A stretch of 64,000 bases of DNA from JANJUB01 sp031386985 (GTDB lineage Bacteria > Armatimonadota > Fimbriimonadia > Fimbriimonadales > Fimbriimonadaceae): contig JANNCV010000023.1 of NCBI GenBank assembly GCA_031386985.1, positions 3,409 through 67,408 on the forward strand, written 5' to 3'. The notes below the pieces were generated by a model that saw only the letters and a program-made list of their open reading frames with translations, ran no database searches and was not told the origin of the DNA. Position 1 is the stretch's first letter. Every line of letters starts with the position of its first letter. This document shows positions 1 to 9,622 of this stretch, one piece after another. The translations under genes were made by a program, and so were the position numbers.

Positions 1-100
1 CCAAAGGCGGATAAGCCGGAACCATCCAGATCAGGAAAGCGTTTCGTTAGATCACGGCACCAAATGCCGGCTGCCTTAACCGTGCCAAAATTACACACTC

Positions 101-1369
101 ATGAAGCCCATATCAAATATGCAAAAGAAGATGGCCAAGCGCACCCTCTTCAGTATTCTCGCCATCTTGCTCTTGATTGTGGGGTTTCAGTGGTGGACCA
201 AGAATGTACGTGACCCCAACTTCGGCACCTTCGACTCGGCGGGATACATTGCCGCCATTCGAGGCCAGGGCGATGAATCGCAGATCGTCCTCATTGATCC
301 CAATGGCAAAGTTACCGAAAGCCCCGATTTCGTCAAAGGATCGGCCGATGAAAACCCCGAATGGAGCCCCGATGGTCAACGTATCTTCTTTGAGTCAGAT
401 CGCGCCGATCGCCAAAGCCACATTTTTCGTTGGAATCCGTCCCCTCGATTTGAAGGCGTACAACGTCTAACCCTTGATTCTCGAAGTAAATCGGGCCTAA
501 CCTTTGAAGTTCCTGGCGCCGAGTCGACTAGCCTAGATGGATTGTATCTTTCAGGCGGAACCGTAATGTACTTTGATCCCTCGAACCCGAAAGCTACCCG
601 TCAAGTGCTACCACCAACGGTTCAAAATGCTCCCACTGGAAAAGACCAAGAAGCTGGACGCGGTGGACAGTTTGATGAAATGTACGCCAAATTTGGATCA
701 AGCTTCAAAGTTGCCAAGTGGGGACCGAACAAGAGCTGGATCGCTTGCGTTATGAGGCATCCCGAGGGTGGTGAAACCCTAATCTTGCAAGACATGAAGT
801 CGGAAGCGGCCCCTGAACCCATCCCATTCATGGGGGAGCGCGTTGATATTGACGTCTCAAAAACCGGCCGCCTAGTGGTCACTATTCTGAACTGCCAGTT
901 TGTCGAAGGAATGGCACCTCCGCAAGCGAGAGAAGGAAACATCGTTCGAAGCCCTTTTCGACACGGCACGATCCTAGTTGACGTTGCCCTTGGCGGAAAG
1001 AGCGAAATGAATCCGATCGTTTTCCACCCTAATGATTCCGTCGCGTTTATCGCCCCAAAAATCTCGCCCGATGGCGAAAGCGTCGCCTTCCTTGCTGGTC
1101 CAACTAGCGGAGGGCGAGTTGAAATCAGCTCGGTTTACGTTTGCAAACTTGAGAAAGGCGGCGGAACAGATTCTCGGGCCGCGATGAAGAGCACGGCCGT
1201 ACGAGATGCGGTGTGGACCACCGATAGTTCCAAGCTTCTGCTTACCCTCATTGAAGGAGAAGGACAAGCCATCTATAGTGTCAACAGAGACGGAACCGAC
1301 CTGAAAAATCTCACGAAAGGACTGGGAAGCTTCCGATCTCCGCGAATGAGCCCAACGGTCAAGAAATAG
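101..1369 (+). CDS. PD40/TolB-like beta-propeller protein with N-terminal membrane anchor
   Basis: This is a beta-propeller of the PD40 (WD40-like) type, as found in TolB. A basic start is followed by one hydrophobic segment (about residues 15-32) that should act as a signal anchor and place the rest outside the cytoplasm. PD40 blades are visible at residues 85-100 (NPEWSPDGQRIFFESD), near 320 (ISPDGESVAFLAG) and near the end (NRDGTDLKNLT). Such blades usually bind partners or ligands; no catalytic residue is visible, so the role is unknown. ATG at 101 is the longest choice; ATG at 119 or 131 would also keep the membrane segment. The stop lies one base from the end of the convergent gene that follows. 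Confidence 0.8.
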   Translation: MKPISNMQKKMAKRTLFSILAILLLIVGFQWWTKNVRDPNFGTFDSAGYIAAIRGQGDESQIVLIDPNGKVTESPDFVKGSADENPEWSPDGQRIFFESDRADRQSHIFRWNPSPRFEGVQRLTLDSRSKSGLTFEVPGAESTSLDGLYLSGGTVMYFDPSNPKATRQVLPPTVQNAPTGKDQEAGRGGQFDEMYAKFGSSFKVAKWGPNKSWIACVMRHPEGGETLILQDMKSEAAPEPIPFMGERVDIDVSKTGRLVVTILNCQFVEGMAPPQAREGNIVRSPFRHGTILVDVALGGKSEMNPIVFHPNDSVAFIAPKISPDGESVAFLAGPTSGGRVEISSVYVCKLEKGGGTDSRAAMKSTAVRDAVWTTDSSKLLLTLIEGEGQAIYSVNRDGTDLKNLTKGLGSFRSPRMSPTVKK

Positions 1370-1370
1370 C

Positions 1371-2183
1371 TTAACCCGCCGGCTTTTCTTCGATATGAAG
1401 GTAGAGGAATTTTTCTAGCGCTATCTTCATTAGCCAACCCTGCTTGGTGAGGGAAGCTTTTTGGGCATTGGGGCCCCCGATGAATTCAAAATCCTGGCCG
1501 GTGTATCGCACTCCGCCCCAAACCCCGCCAAAGGGCCCGGATGATTTCACCGATTGCTTGACGGGAGTCCCCGTAAATGGATCAAGCAAGTAGTAAGTCT
1601 TTTCCTTTAACAACATCTCATTGGGGAGTCTAAAGATGGGCCTAAATGCGGAGTTGGCCAGCTCTTCCATTGGCATGGCCGGATGAATCGGGCCCATAGA
1701 ACGTTTGCCTCGATCGGGGCTCACCAATACCACGGAATAGGTGTCCTTGTCATAATTTGCCTCCATCGTCCAAACTTGGCCGGCAGCATCCAATTGATAG
1801 CTCTCGCTCAGAATCCGCCCCTGCTCCGTAACGAACCAATGGCGCTGGGCTTGCAGTCGAATCTCTAGATTTTCACCAGCGAATTTGATTTTTTGTGCCC
1901 TAGAGGCCTGAGCATCAATATCAAGGCATTCCTGGCTGCCAATCAGCGCTTTTCGAATTCGCACCGATAAGGTGCCGATCCGCACGTTATCAAAATTAAT
2001 TGGGGCACGTTTGAGTTCGTCCCACATTTTTTGATAGTTGTCAACATACAGGCCGTAAATCTCAAGGGGCTGGACCTTTGCGCCAATAAGCACTTCACGA
2101 TGAATCGAGATGACCGGCAATTCTAGGTCTTTCAGGCGCAGCTGAGCTTGTTGAAATCCTAGAGAGAGCGCCGAAAACAACAT
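1371..2183 (-). CDS. Hypothetical protein, 270 aa
   Basis: I do not recognise the family. The first 12 residues (MLFSALSLGFQQ) could be a very short signal peptide or simply a hydrophobic start. The body is rich in beta-type alternation and contains a sentence-like core (residues about 105-165: free of Cys pairs or catalytic motifs) and a Gly-rich stretch (GPFGGVWGGVRY) near residue 220. It is convergent with the propeller gene at 101-1369 and divergent from the DUF1611 gene at 2359. Its reading frame is intact and has the codon use of its neighbours, so I regard it as a real gene of unknown role. Confidence 0.6.
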   Translation of the reverse strand: MLFSALSLGFQQAQLRLKDLELPVISIHREVLIGAKVQPLEIYGLYVDNYQKMWDELKRAPINFDNVRIGTLSVRIRKALIGSQECLDIDAQASRAQKIKFAGENLEIRLQAQRHWFVTEQGRILSESYQLDAAGQVWTMEANYDKDTYSVVLVSPDRGKRSMGPIHPAMPMEELANSAFRPIFRLPNEMLLKEKTYYLLDPFTGTPVKQSVKSSGPFGGVWGGVRYTGQDFEFIGGPNAQKASLTKQGWLMKIALEKFLYLHIEEKPAG

Positions 2184-2358
2184 TTCAATAGTTTGACGTA
2201 TGAACTAAGCTATGCAACTCATTCCGAAATGAACAAAATGACCCGGTTGGGCGTTGTGAGCGACCCCAACTTTCTGAAGTTCTCTACGGCACCCGAACCA
2301 TACCGACTTCCCACGAACTTCCGCCGAACCCAAACAAAATTGGGAATACTAGTCCGAG

Positions 2359-3393
2359 ATGCTAAAGCCCGAAACTCCCCTTGCCCTCTTTATGGAGGGT
2401 GCGCTTGGCGAACGGGTAGGAAAGATGGGATATGGCATTCTTCGCTATTCGCCCAATCCCGTCGCGTGCATCGTTGATTCCCGTTTTGCGGGCAAATCGC
2501 TCGGCGAAGTCTTCCCTGAATTCCAACCCGCAAATCGGCCCGCCGTTCCGATCGTTGGCGCGGTCCAGGAAGCAGCGCAAAGAGGCGCAAAATCGCTCGT
2601 ACTTGGAATCGCGCCGGGAGGCGGACGTATTCCCATGGAGTGGCTTGCCCCAATTGATGAGGCCGTAAGATTGGGGATGGGGGTTGTGAATGGCCTGCAC
2701 GAGCAGCTCGCCAATCGCTACCCCGGTTCCTCTGACATTTGGGATTTACGCCAGGAGCCACCGGGACTGAGTCCAGGACGTGGCCTCGCCTGCGATCTAA
2801 CCAACAAACGAATTTTGATGGTTGGAACCGACATGGCGGTGGGTAAGATGACGGCGGGCTTGGAAATCTGGCGGGCGGCCCAAAGGCAAGGAATCCGGGC
2901 TAGTTTCGTGGCAACCGGTCAGATTGGAATTGTCATTACGGGGGCAGGGGTGCCGCTTGATGCCGTGCGCGTTGACTATGCTAGCGGCGCAATCGAGCGA
3001 GAAGTGATGGCTCAAGCGGATAGTGAGTGGGTCATTATCGAAGGGCAGGGCGCGCTAAACCACCCAGGTTCCACTTCCCCGCTTCCCCTACTTCGCGGCA
3101 GTTGCCCAACGCATTTAGTTCTTTGTTGCCGCGCCGGTCAAGATTCGCTTTTCCGAATGCCTGAAATCCCTATTCCGCCATTGCCCGTTCTGATTCTGCT
3201 TTATGAAGATCTCTCAGAGGTTGCCGGAACCTTTCCCCGCGCCCGGTGCGCGGGAATTGCCGTGAACACGGCTCACATCACCGATGATCTCGAAGCTGAG
3301 ACTATGATAAATCAGATTGAAAGCGAAACCGGCCTCCCCGCTTGCGACCCCGTACGCTCTGGCGCCGATAAGTTGATGATAGCCATTTCATAG
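2359..3393 (+). CDS. DUF1611 / DgcN-family protein
   Basis: The protein has the two-part layout of the DUF1611 family: an N-terminal Rossmann-like part with a conserved VDSRFAGKSLGEV region (about residues 39-51) and a GIAPGGGRIP turn, then a P-loop-like domain beginning VGTDMAVGKMTAGLE (about residues 153-167). Family members include DgcN, reported as a D-glutamate N-acetyltransferase, and they often sit next to an L-Ala-D/L-Glu epimerase; no epimerase is present here, so the substrate is uncertain. Length (344 aa) is normal. The ATG at 2359 follows a 175-base divergent spacer from the minus-strand gene. The TamB-like gene starts just downstream on the same strand. Confidence 0.75.
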   Translation: MLKPETPLALFMEGALGERVGKMGYGILRYSPNPVACIVDSRFAGKSLGEVFPEFQPANRPAVPIVGAVQEAAQRGAKSLVLGIAPGGGRIPMEWLAPIDEAVRLGMGVVNGLHEQLANRYPGSSDIWDLRQEPPGLSPGRGLACDLTNKRILMVGTDMAVGKMTAGLEIWRAAQRQGIRASFVATGQIGIVITGAGVPLDAVRVDYASGAIEREVMAQADSEWVIIEGQGALNHPGSTSPLPLLRGSCPTHLVLCCRAGQDSLFRMPEIPIPPLPVLILLYEDLSEVAGTFPRARCAGIAVNTAHITDDLEAETMINQIESETGLPACDPVRSGADKLMIAIS

Positions 3394-3459
3394 TGGCAAG
3401 CGTCCATACTACTAATCATAAGAAACTTTGTCCGCTCAATTGGGTTAATTTGGTGGTTA

Positions 3460-6400
3460 GTGCCGTGCGCATACATGGCTCATCGGGGCTACCATTACAT
3501 CTGGGCGTGCATTTTAGAGGTCACCTCCGGGTCTCATGCCGCAGATTTGGAGATACAAACCGCGGGCGGAGTTCTAAAGCTTCACGCCGAGCACTTTGTT
3601 TTCGATATCAAAGAAAACCGCCTTCACTTGGCCGGTGTTACCCTTCATGAACCTGATGGCAAGAGACTCGTTTCTTTTGAAGAAGCAACATTCGTAGATT
3701 TTGTCCCAGGGCAAAAGACCGTCAAAGGCAGAATTCGGGGGCTTCGTGGTCGCCTTACACGCATGAAAGACGGAAGCTGGGCGTTCGAAAAATACCTAAC
3801 GATATCAGAGGCCGAACCCTCAAAAGTTGCGTTCAGCGTCCGCTTGGAAGATTCCGCTCTGAGATTTGAGGACTTGGCCGCGCCCGGTAGCCAGCCGCGC
3901 TGGATTTCGAGTCCGTCGTTCGACTTGGATGGCTACGGCGATCAGTTTTTTGGAAAGGGGTCAGCAAAGATTGAGCGCGCGGGCCTAAGCACCCTCGTGA
4001 TAAGAAAGCAAAGCGGAAACAAGGGAATTGAGCTGGAAGGCCAGGCAAACCTTGACCTCGCCGATCTCACAAAATGGCTCACGATTGCGCCCGAAGGAAA
4101 GGGAGTTGATTGGCTGAGGAGTCTGCGAGTTACTTTCGCTCATGCGGTTGGGCCGTGGTCCTTTGCAATCACCCCGAGCGCAACCACGTTTCGAGCCCAG
4201 ACATCCCTTAGCCTGCGAGACCTACACTACGGCGAATATAGGGCTAACGTAGCCACCGCCAAAGGCGTCATCACAGAGCATGGATTTGATGGGACTGTTG
4301 ATGCTAGCCAAGGCGGCACAAAAGCTCACTTTTCGGGAAGGCTACGCTGGGATCAGGAGTTTTGGATGACCGGCGAACTGCAGGCAAGCTCTCCGAACGC
4401 TGCCGCCCTGCCGAAGTTCGCCAAGTCGTCGCTTCCCAAGGGACTAACCTTCAAAGGCGGTTATCTTCATGGATGGATGAACTACCAGCGGGATTTCGCC
4501 ATGCAGGGCAGGCTCACCGCCGATGAAGTGAAGTATGAAGGCGAAGTCATAACCAACGGTCGCGCCTGGCTGAACTTGAACCCAACTACAACCACCGTCA
4601 ATTTGCAGTCAGCCCGCTATCGGGACGGGCAGATCTCTGGTGCGGCCCAGATAACGAACGGACAACTTACCGGCTACGTGCACGCTCCAAAGCTGAGCCT
4701 CGGACCCGTCCTCAGAAGTTACGGAGTTAACAGTTTCGAAGGTGAAGGGGCCGTAACGGCCACGATTTCGGGGACCACCGCCAAGCCCCGCGTCGCCTTT
4801 CAGTCCACTGGCTCGGCCAGATCAACTCCGAACCTAACGCAAAATGGCGATTCGGAGGTGCTTGATCTCGGTCTGTTTAGCGTCAGAGGTTCATGGTTTG
4901 GCGATTCAATCTTTGTCGAGAGAGCCACCTTGGAGGGAAGCAATGGCGCCGCGTACGCTAAAGGAGAGATCAACCTTAGAGACCGGCAACTGAAACTAGA
5001 CTTACTTGCGAAAGAGTTCCCCCTCGGCGTCGTCTCTAAGGATGTGGCTGGCTCAGCCTCCTTTAGCGGTTCCCTGACGGGTGGATTTGGAAACCTTTCC
5101 GCCCAGGGACGGAGCGAAGTCTATGGCCTCAAGGTTTCTGGACAGGATTTGCCCGTTGTCATTGCTGACCTCTTAATAAACAACCAAAGGCTAACGGCGA
5201 CAAACTTGGTGGGATTTCGGCGCAGTTCGCGCATCGAAGGCACGGCCTATCTGGACCTCAAGTCTAATTCCATTGGCGGCAACATCACCGCCAGCGGGAT
5301 TCAACTCGGCGAGTGGTTCCCCGATCGCGTGGCCGGGATCCTTGATGTAACCAAAGCCTCGATTGGGGGAACCCTAGCCAGACCCACATTAACCGCATCA
5401 CTTTCAGGAAGGAACCTGGTCGCACCGGGAGTTAAGATTGATGTCGGCGAGGGCGAGATTCTTTTTGCCGATGGCACCGTCCACATTACGCAAGGCACGG
5501 CTCGTAGCGGGACGGGTGTGGCAACCGGTGCCGGTACCTACAACCTCGCCCAACAATCGGGCAGTTTTGATTTGGTCGTTCAGAACTTCCCGCTCGCTCA
5601 ACTCCTCGTAGAGTCGGCGCAAAAGCTTGAACTAGATGGAACTCTGTCCGGTAAGGGTACGGTCGCGGTCCAGCGCGGGGCGTTTTCTAGTCTGGAATCT
5701 ACTGGGCGCATCAATGCTTTAAAAGTTGGGAATGAACCCATCGGTAGCGGCACTTTCACCGCATCCCACGAGGGAGGCAAGTGGAGCGGAAGCGCTATGG
5801 TGGGGCAGTTGGATTCATTCGTGGAGATTACTAAACTCGAGGCCGAACCCAGTTCCGAATCACTTGCCGCTGATCTGACTGCATTTAACATTCCGATTTC
5901 GAAACTATTCGCGATTTCGACCCAGTTGGGCTTGCCCGAGGACTGGAAACAACATCTCTCCCGTTTGGAGGGTCGCTTTGATTTCGGAGGAAGCATCGGT
6001 GGAAAGTGGTCTAATCCGATCATCGAATCCCGAACGCTAACGCTGGACGAGCTCAAATTAGATGGAGTTAGTAGCGGAAAACTCGAAGCGAAATTTAGCC
6101 GGAACGACGCCATTTGGAGTATTGAGCGGCTGACTCTGACCGGCCCCGGCGAATTTAACGTAACGGGCACCATTGACGAGAAGGGCGACACGAAGCTCGA
6201 AGGCAGCCTCAACAACGTTGGGTCTGATTGGCTGAGTCTTCTTCTACCGGGAATCAACGGCGTTCCGGGCCGATACGACATATCGCAGTTCGTCGTTGAG
6301 GGCCCCACGAAGTCTCCCATGATCCAGGCGAGCCTTGGCTTCAAGGCCGCCGGAAGCAACAACCGATCTTTGGACATCGAGGCCCGCGTGAGCGATGGCA

Positions 6401-7899
6401 TCATTACCGCCGATGGCCAGTATCGGGTGGACGGCTTTACCGGAGAAATCGCCGCTGAAATTCCTTTTGAATATCCCTTCAAGATCGCCGAGCACGATGA
6501 TTTGCTTGCAACTTTGAAGCTCCCTGAGCGAAAACTCACCGATTTTGAAGAGCTGTGGAAGGGCCTTGATCCAACCCGAACAAGAGGCGCAATCTCGGGC
6601 GAAGTCCAAGTGAAGGGCCGCCCCGGAAACCTGCAGTTCTCAGGAAAGGCCAAGCTCAATCCCGATCCAGCGGGCGGCGATGCGCGCATCGCCCAGAAAG
6701 ACATTGAGACCTTCTTAACGAATCTCGATGTTGGCATTCTCTTCGACGGAGAGCAACTCAGGGTTGATGGCTCAGCCACAAGTTCAGCCGGCGGAACAAT
6801 ACAAGCTAGGGAGATGAAAGTTGGTCTTATCGAAGTTTTCACGGCCCTCGCTGGGGGAGACTTAGAGAAATTTCTGAACAATGGCGTGAGCGGCAACCTA
6901 GTCGCAAATGGGTTTCAAATGTCTCAAGGTAAGGGAAACAAAGCAAGTAGCGGTTCTATTTCGGGAGATCTGAAACTCAAGGGCACAATCGGCGAACCCG
7001 TCGTTACGGGTGATATCGTCATTGAGAGCGGCAATCTCACCCTTCCGCAGATCGAGGAAAAGCCGGCCTCAGAACCGTCTTTCATAGATCCAAAGTTCGA
7101 TATCAAAATGCGAACCGTCGCCCCCGTTACCTTACGAGCCGCGGCCGGACAGTTTAGGCTAACTGGCGACGGCACATTGGGCGGAAGTTTGCAGAGCCCA
7201 GATTTCAAATCAACCCTCACCGTAAGGGGCGGATCAATCCGACTTCCGAACGCGCGCATCGCAGTTGAAGACGGTGGCGAGATAAAAATCAGCTACCGCT
7301 CTTCAAGCTCGGGGCTAATCACCTCGCGGGCCGATGTCAACATAGAGGGCCAAACCCAGCTGACTGCCGAGCGAACTTCCGGCGGGGTTGAACGTTACGA
7401 TATTCATCTCAAAATCCGCGGCAATCTTCTTGAGGAGAAGGGCGTGATAATTACCGCCGAAAGCGATCCCCCCGATTTGAGCCAGGGTCGTATCATGGCG
7501 CTGCTGGGACAGGGCGATTTCATCCGGGGGCTGGGGCTGGGCAACAGCAACATCACCGAGCAGTTCCGAAATGCCCTCATCGGGGTTGCCCTTCCTTATC
7601 TGGCGGGATCTTTCACCGACCGACTTGCCCAACAACTGGGTCTCGACTACGTTAATGTCGAGTACAACTCGTTTGACCATTTCTCTGTGACGGCGGCTTG
7701 GGCAATCGGAAAAAATCTGATCCTTAGCGGACGGCGACAGCTTTCCTCGCCGATTCCGGGGGAAGGTATCCGATACGATATTCGTTTGACCTATCGTCCC
7801 AGCTTTGGAGGGAGTGCCCTTCGCCGCGTACGCTTCTACATTGGAACCGATCAAGATCGGCCTTGGAAAATTGGCGTTGAATACGGCATAAAATTCTAA
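3460..7899 (+). CDS. tamB: TamB-like translocation and assembly module protein (DUF490)
   Basis: A 1479-residue protein made almost wholly of short beta-strand repeats, ending in a recognisable TamB C-terminal domain (about residues 1080-1479; ends IGVEYGIKF, a terminal aromatic like outer-membrane proteins). TamB family proteins form a long periplasmic groove between the membranes and help outer-membrane assembly or lipid transport, so this marks a diderm cell. The start is uncertain: GTG at 3460 is the first standard start codon after the in-frame TAG at 3391-3393, but the codons upstream (3394-3459) would encode a hydrophobic stretch (SIGLIWWLV) expected of the usual N-terminal anchor, and none is ATG, GTG or TTG. 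The stop is about 90 bases before the CTP synthase start. Confidence 0.8.
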   Translation: MPCAYMAHRGYHYIWACILEVTSGSHAADLEIQTAGGVLKLHAEHFVFDIKENRLHLAGVTLHEPDGKRLVSFEEATFVDFVPGQKTVKGRIRGLRGRLTRMKDGSWAFEKYLTISEAEPSKVAFSVRLEDSALRFEDLAAPGSQPRWISSPSFDLDGYGDQFFGKGSAKIERAGLSTLVIRKQSGNKGIELEGQANLDLADLTKWLTIAPEGKGVDWLRSLRVTFAHAVGPWSFAITPSATTFRAQTSLSLRDLHYGEYRANVATAKGVITEHGFDGTVDASQGGTKAHFSGRLRWDQEFWMTGELQASSPNAAALPKFAKSSLPKGLTFKGGYLHGWMNYQRDFAMQGRLTADEVKYEGEVITNGRAWLNLNPTTTTVNLQSARYRDGQISGAAQITNGQLTGYVHAPKLSLGPVLRSYGVNSFEGEGAVTATISGTTAKPRVAFQSTGSARSTPNLTQNGDSEVLDLGLFSVRGSWFGDSIFVERATLEGSNGAAYAKGEINLRDRQLKLDLLAKEFPLGVVSKDVAGSASFSGSLTGGFGNLSAQGRSEVYGLKVSGQDLPVVIADLLINNQRLTATNLVGFRRSSRIEGTAYLDLKSNSIGGNITASGIQLGEWFPDRVAGILDVTKASIGGTLARPTLTASLSGRNLVAPGVKIDVGEGEILFADGTVHITQGTARSGTGVATGAGTYNLAQQSGSFDLVVQNFPLAQLLVESAQKLELDGTLSGKGTVAVQRGAFSSLESTGRINALKVGNEPIGSGTFTASHEGGKWSGSAMVGQLDSFVEITKLEAEPSSESLAADLTAFNIPISKLFAISTQLGLPEDWKQHLSRLEGRFDFGGSIGGKWSNPIIESRTLTLDELKLDGVSSGKLEAKFSRNDAIWSIERLTLTGPGEFNVTGTIDEKGDTKLEGSLNNVGSDWLSLLLPGINGVPGRYDISQFVVEGPTKSPMIQASLGFKAAGSNNRSLDIEARVSDGIITADGQYRVDGFTGEIAAEIPFEYPFKIAEHDDLLATLKLPERKLTDFEELWKGLDPTRTRGAISGEVQVKGRPGNLQFSGKAKLNPDPAGGDARIAQKDIETFLTNLDVGILFDGEQLRVDGSATSSAGGTIQAREMKVGLIEVFTALAGGDLEKFLNNGVSGNLVANGFQMSQGKGNKASSGSISGDLKLKGTIGEPVVTGDIVIESGNLTLPQIEEKPASEPSFIDPKFDIKMRTVAPVTLRAAAGQFRLTGDGTLGGSLQSPDFKSTLTVRGGSIRLPNARIAVEDGGEIKISYRSSSSGLITSRADVNIEGQTQLTAERTSGGVERYDIHLKIRGNLLEEKGVIITAESDPPDLSQGRIMALLGQGDFIRGLGLGNSNITEQFRNALIGVALPYLAGSFTDRLAQQLGLDYVNVEYNSFDHFSVTAAWAIGKNLILSGRRQLSSPIPGEGIRYDIRLTYRPSFGGSALRRVRFYIGTDQDRPWKIGVEYGIKF

Positions 7900-7990
7900 T
7901 AAGCGTTATAATTCGAGGGACTCCAATCGCTAAGTTTTTGCGGCCTTGCGCGTGATCAAAGCGTCTCTTTGGCGGGGGTCGGGAAAGACG

Positions 7991-9622
7991 TTGGCGAGAA
8001 AATATATTTTTGTTACGGGCGGAGTTGTGAGTTCCATTGGAAAGGGAATTACGACGGCTAGTTTAGGGCGGCTCCTTCGGAACCGGGGCTACACCGTCGC
8101 CCCCATGAAACTTGATCCTTATATCAATGTTGATGCGGGCACGATGAATCCGTTTCAGCATGGCGAAGTCTTTGTAACCGACGACGCTGCCGAAACTGAT
8201 CTCGACTTGGGTCACTACGAACGCTTCATAGATGTGGCTTGTACGAAGAGTTCTTCAGTTACGGCGGGCAGGGTTTACCAATCCGTTATCGAGGCCGAAC
8301 GCAAGGGAACCTATTTGGGAGCGACGGTTCAGGTCATTCCACATATCACCAACGAGATAAAGGCGCGGATTATCCGGGTTGCTCAAGAGCAAGAGGCGGA
8401 CGTGGTAATCGCCGAGATCGGCGGAACCGTCGGTGATATTGAGAGCCTTCCCTTTTTGGAAGCCATCCGTCAGATGCGCAAGGATGTCGGCCCTGAGAAC
8501 ACGATGTATGTTCACGTCACGCTCATTCCCCAAGTTGGCCCCTGGCACGAGGTGAAGACCAAGCCAACTCAGCACAGCGTCTATAAGCTCCGAGAAATTG
8601 GCATTTCGCCCGACGTGTTGGTTTGTCGAACAGAAGTGGCACTTGAGGAAGACGTGAAGGAAAAGATCAGCCTCTTTTGCGATGTTCCGAGCCAAGCCGT
8701 GATCGAATCCCGCAATGTCGAAACGATTTACGAAGTTCCATTGGTGTATGAAAAGGCGGGCCTGGGCGATTACGTTTGCAAGAAACTTGGCCTCGATTCT
8801 GAGTCCGCCGATACCTCAGAGTGGGCCGACCTCGTCAATACGATCAAGAATCCAACCCATCGGGTAATGGTTTCGATCGTAGGAAAATACACACAAAATG
8901 GCGATGCTTATAAGTCCATCGCGGAATCGCTGATTCACGCGGGGATTCCCAACGATTGCCGAATTCAAATCAATTGGATCGAAAGCGACGCACTGGAGTG
9001 CGGCAAACCAGCGTCAGAATTCCTTCAAGGTTCGGATGCACTTATCGTTGCGCCCGGATTTGGAGAGCGTGGGGTTGAAGGCAAAATTGAAGCGATTCAG
9101 TTTGCCCGTGAAAACGGACTGCCGTTTCTGGGCATCTGTTATGGTCTCCAAATGGCGGTCATTGAATACGCGCGTAATGTTTGCGGATTGGAAGGAGCAA
9201 ATAGCGAAGAGGTGAGCGAAAGCGCGCCGTACCCGGTGGTTCACCTCTTGCCCGAGCAACGCGGGGTAACGGAAAAAGGCGCGACCATGCGTTTGGGGAG
9301 CTATCCGTGCAACCTGGTCAACGACTCGCTGGCTCAGCAACTTTATGGAACCACCAGGATCACGGAGCGGCATCGGCATCGCTATGAGGTCAACAACGAC
9401 TTCCGCGAGAAACTCACTCAACACGGCATGGTGATCAGCGGGGTGAGCCCCGATTATCGGCTGGTGGAGATGATCGAGGTGCCCGGTCACCCATTCTTCA
9501 TCGCGACCCAAGCTCATCCCGAGTTTACATCCCGCCCCAACCGGCCCCATCCTTTATTCAAAGGACTGGTTACGGCGGCGCTAGCTAAAAAGAAGATAAC
9601 AGCCGCTGTTGAAAAAGCCTAG
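7991..9622 (+). CDS. pyrG: CTP synthase
   Basis: CTP synthase makes CTP from UTP, ATP and glutamine in the cytoplasm. The N-terminal amidoligase domain starts ARKYIFVTGGVVSSIGKG, with the P-loop and the conserved MKLDPYINVDAGTMNPFQHG region. The C-terminal class I glutamine amidotransferase domain has the nucleophile Cys in GICYGLQ (about residue 383; most family members have GICLGMQ) and the His/Glu pair in HPEF. TTG at 7991 is chosen because it gives the usual N-terminus and 543 aa; an in-frame ATG-like start at 7946 would add 15 atypical residues. A TATAAT box at 7907-7912 could be the -10 element. The stop overlaps the end of the convergent HDOD gene by 4 bases. Confidence 0.96.
   Translation: MARKYIFVTGGVVSSIGKGITTASLGRLLRNRGYTVAPMKLDPYINVDAGTMNPFQHGEVFVTDDAAETDLDLGHYERFIDVACTKSSSVTAGRVYQSVIEAERKGTYLGATVQVIPHITNEIKARIIRVAQEQEADVVIAEIGGTVGDIESLPFLEAIRQMRKDVGPENTMYVHVTLIPQVGPWHEVKTKPTQHSVYKLREIGISPDVLVCRTEVALEEDVKEKISLFCDVPSQAVIESRNVETIYEVPLVYEKAGLGDYVCKKLGLDSESADTSEWADLVNTIKNPTHRVMVSIVGKYTQNGDAYKSIAESLIHAGIPNDCRIQINWIESDALECGKPASEFLQGSDALIVAPGFGERGVEGKIEAIQFARENGLPFLGICYGLQMAVIEYARNVCGLEGANSEEVSESAPYPVVHLLPEQRGVTEKGATMRLGSYPCNLVNDSLAQQLYGTTRITERHRHRYEVNNDFREKLTQHGMVISGVSPDYRLVEMIEVPGHPFFIATQAHPEFTSRPNRPHPLFKGLVTAALAKKKITAAVEKA

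Noticed and set aside
1..95. A minus-strand frame open from the left edge to about base 95, beginning with GTG
   Set aside because: Only about 31 codons are visible, with no recognisable motif and no ribosome-binding site. It could be the start of a divergent gene, but the evidence is too thin.
5598..6896. A 432-codon minus-strand frame
   Set aside because: It lies wholly inside the TamB-like gene on the other strand and has the Ser/Pro/Arg-rich composition of an antisense shadow.
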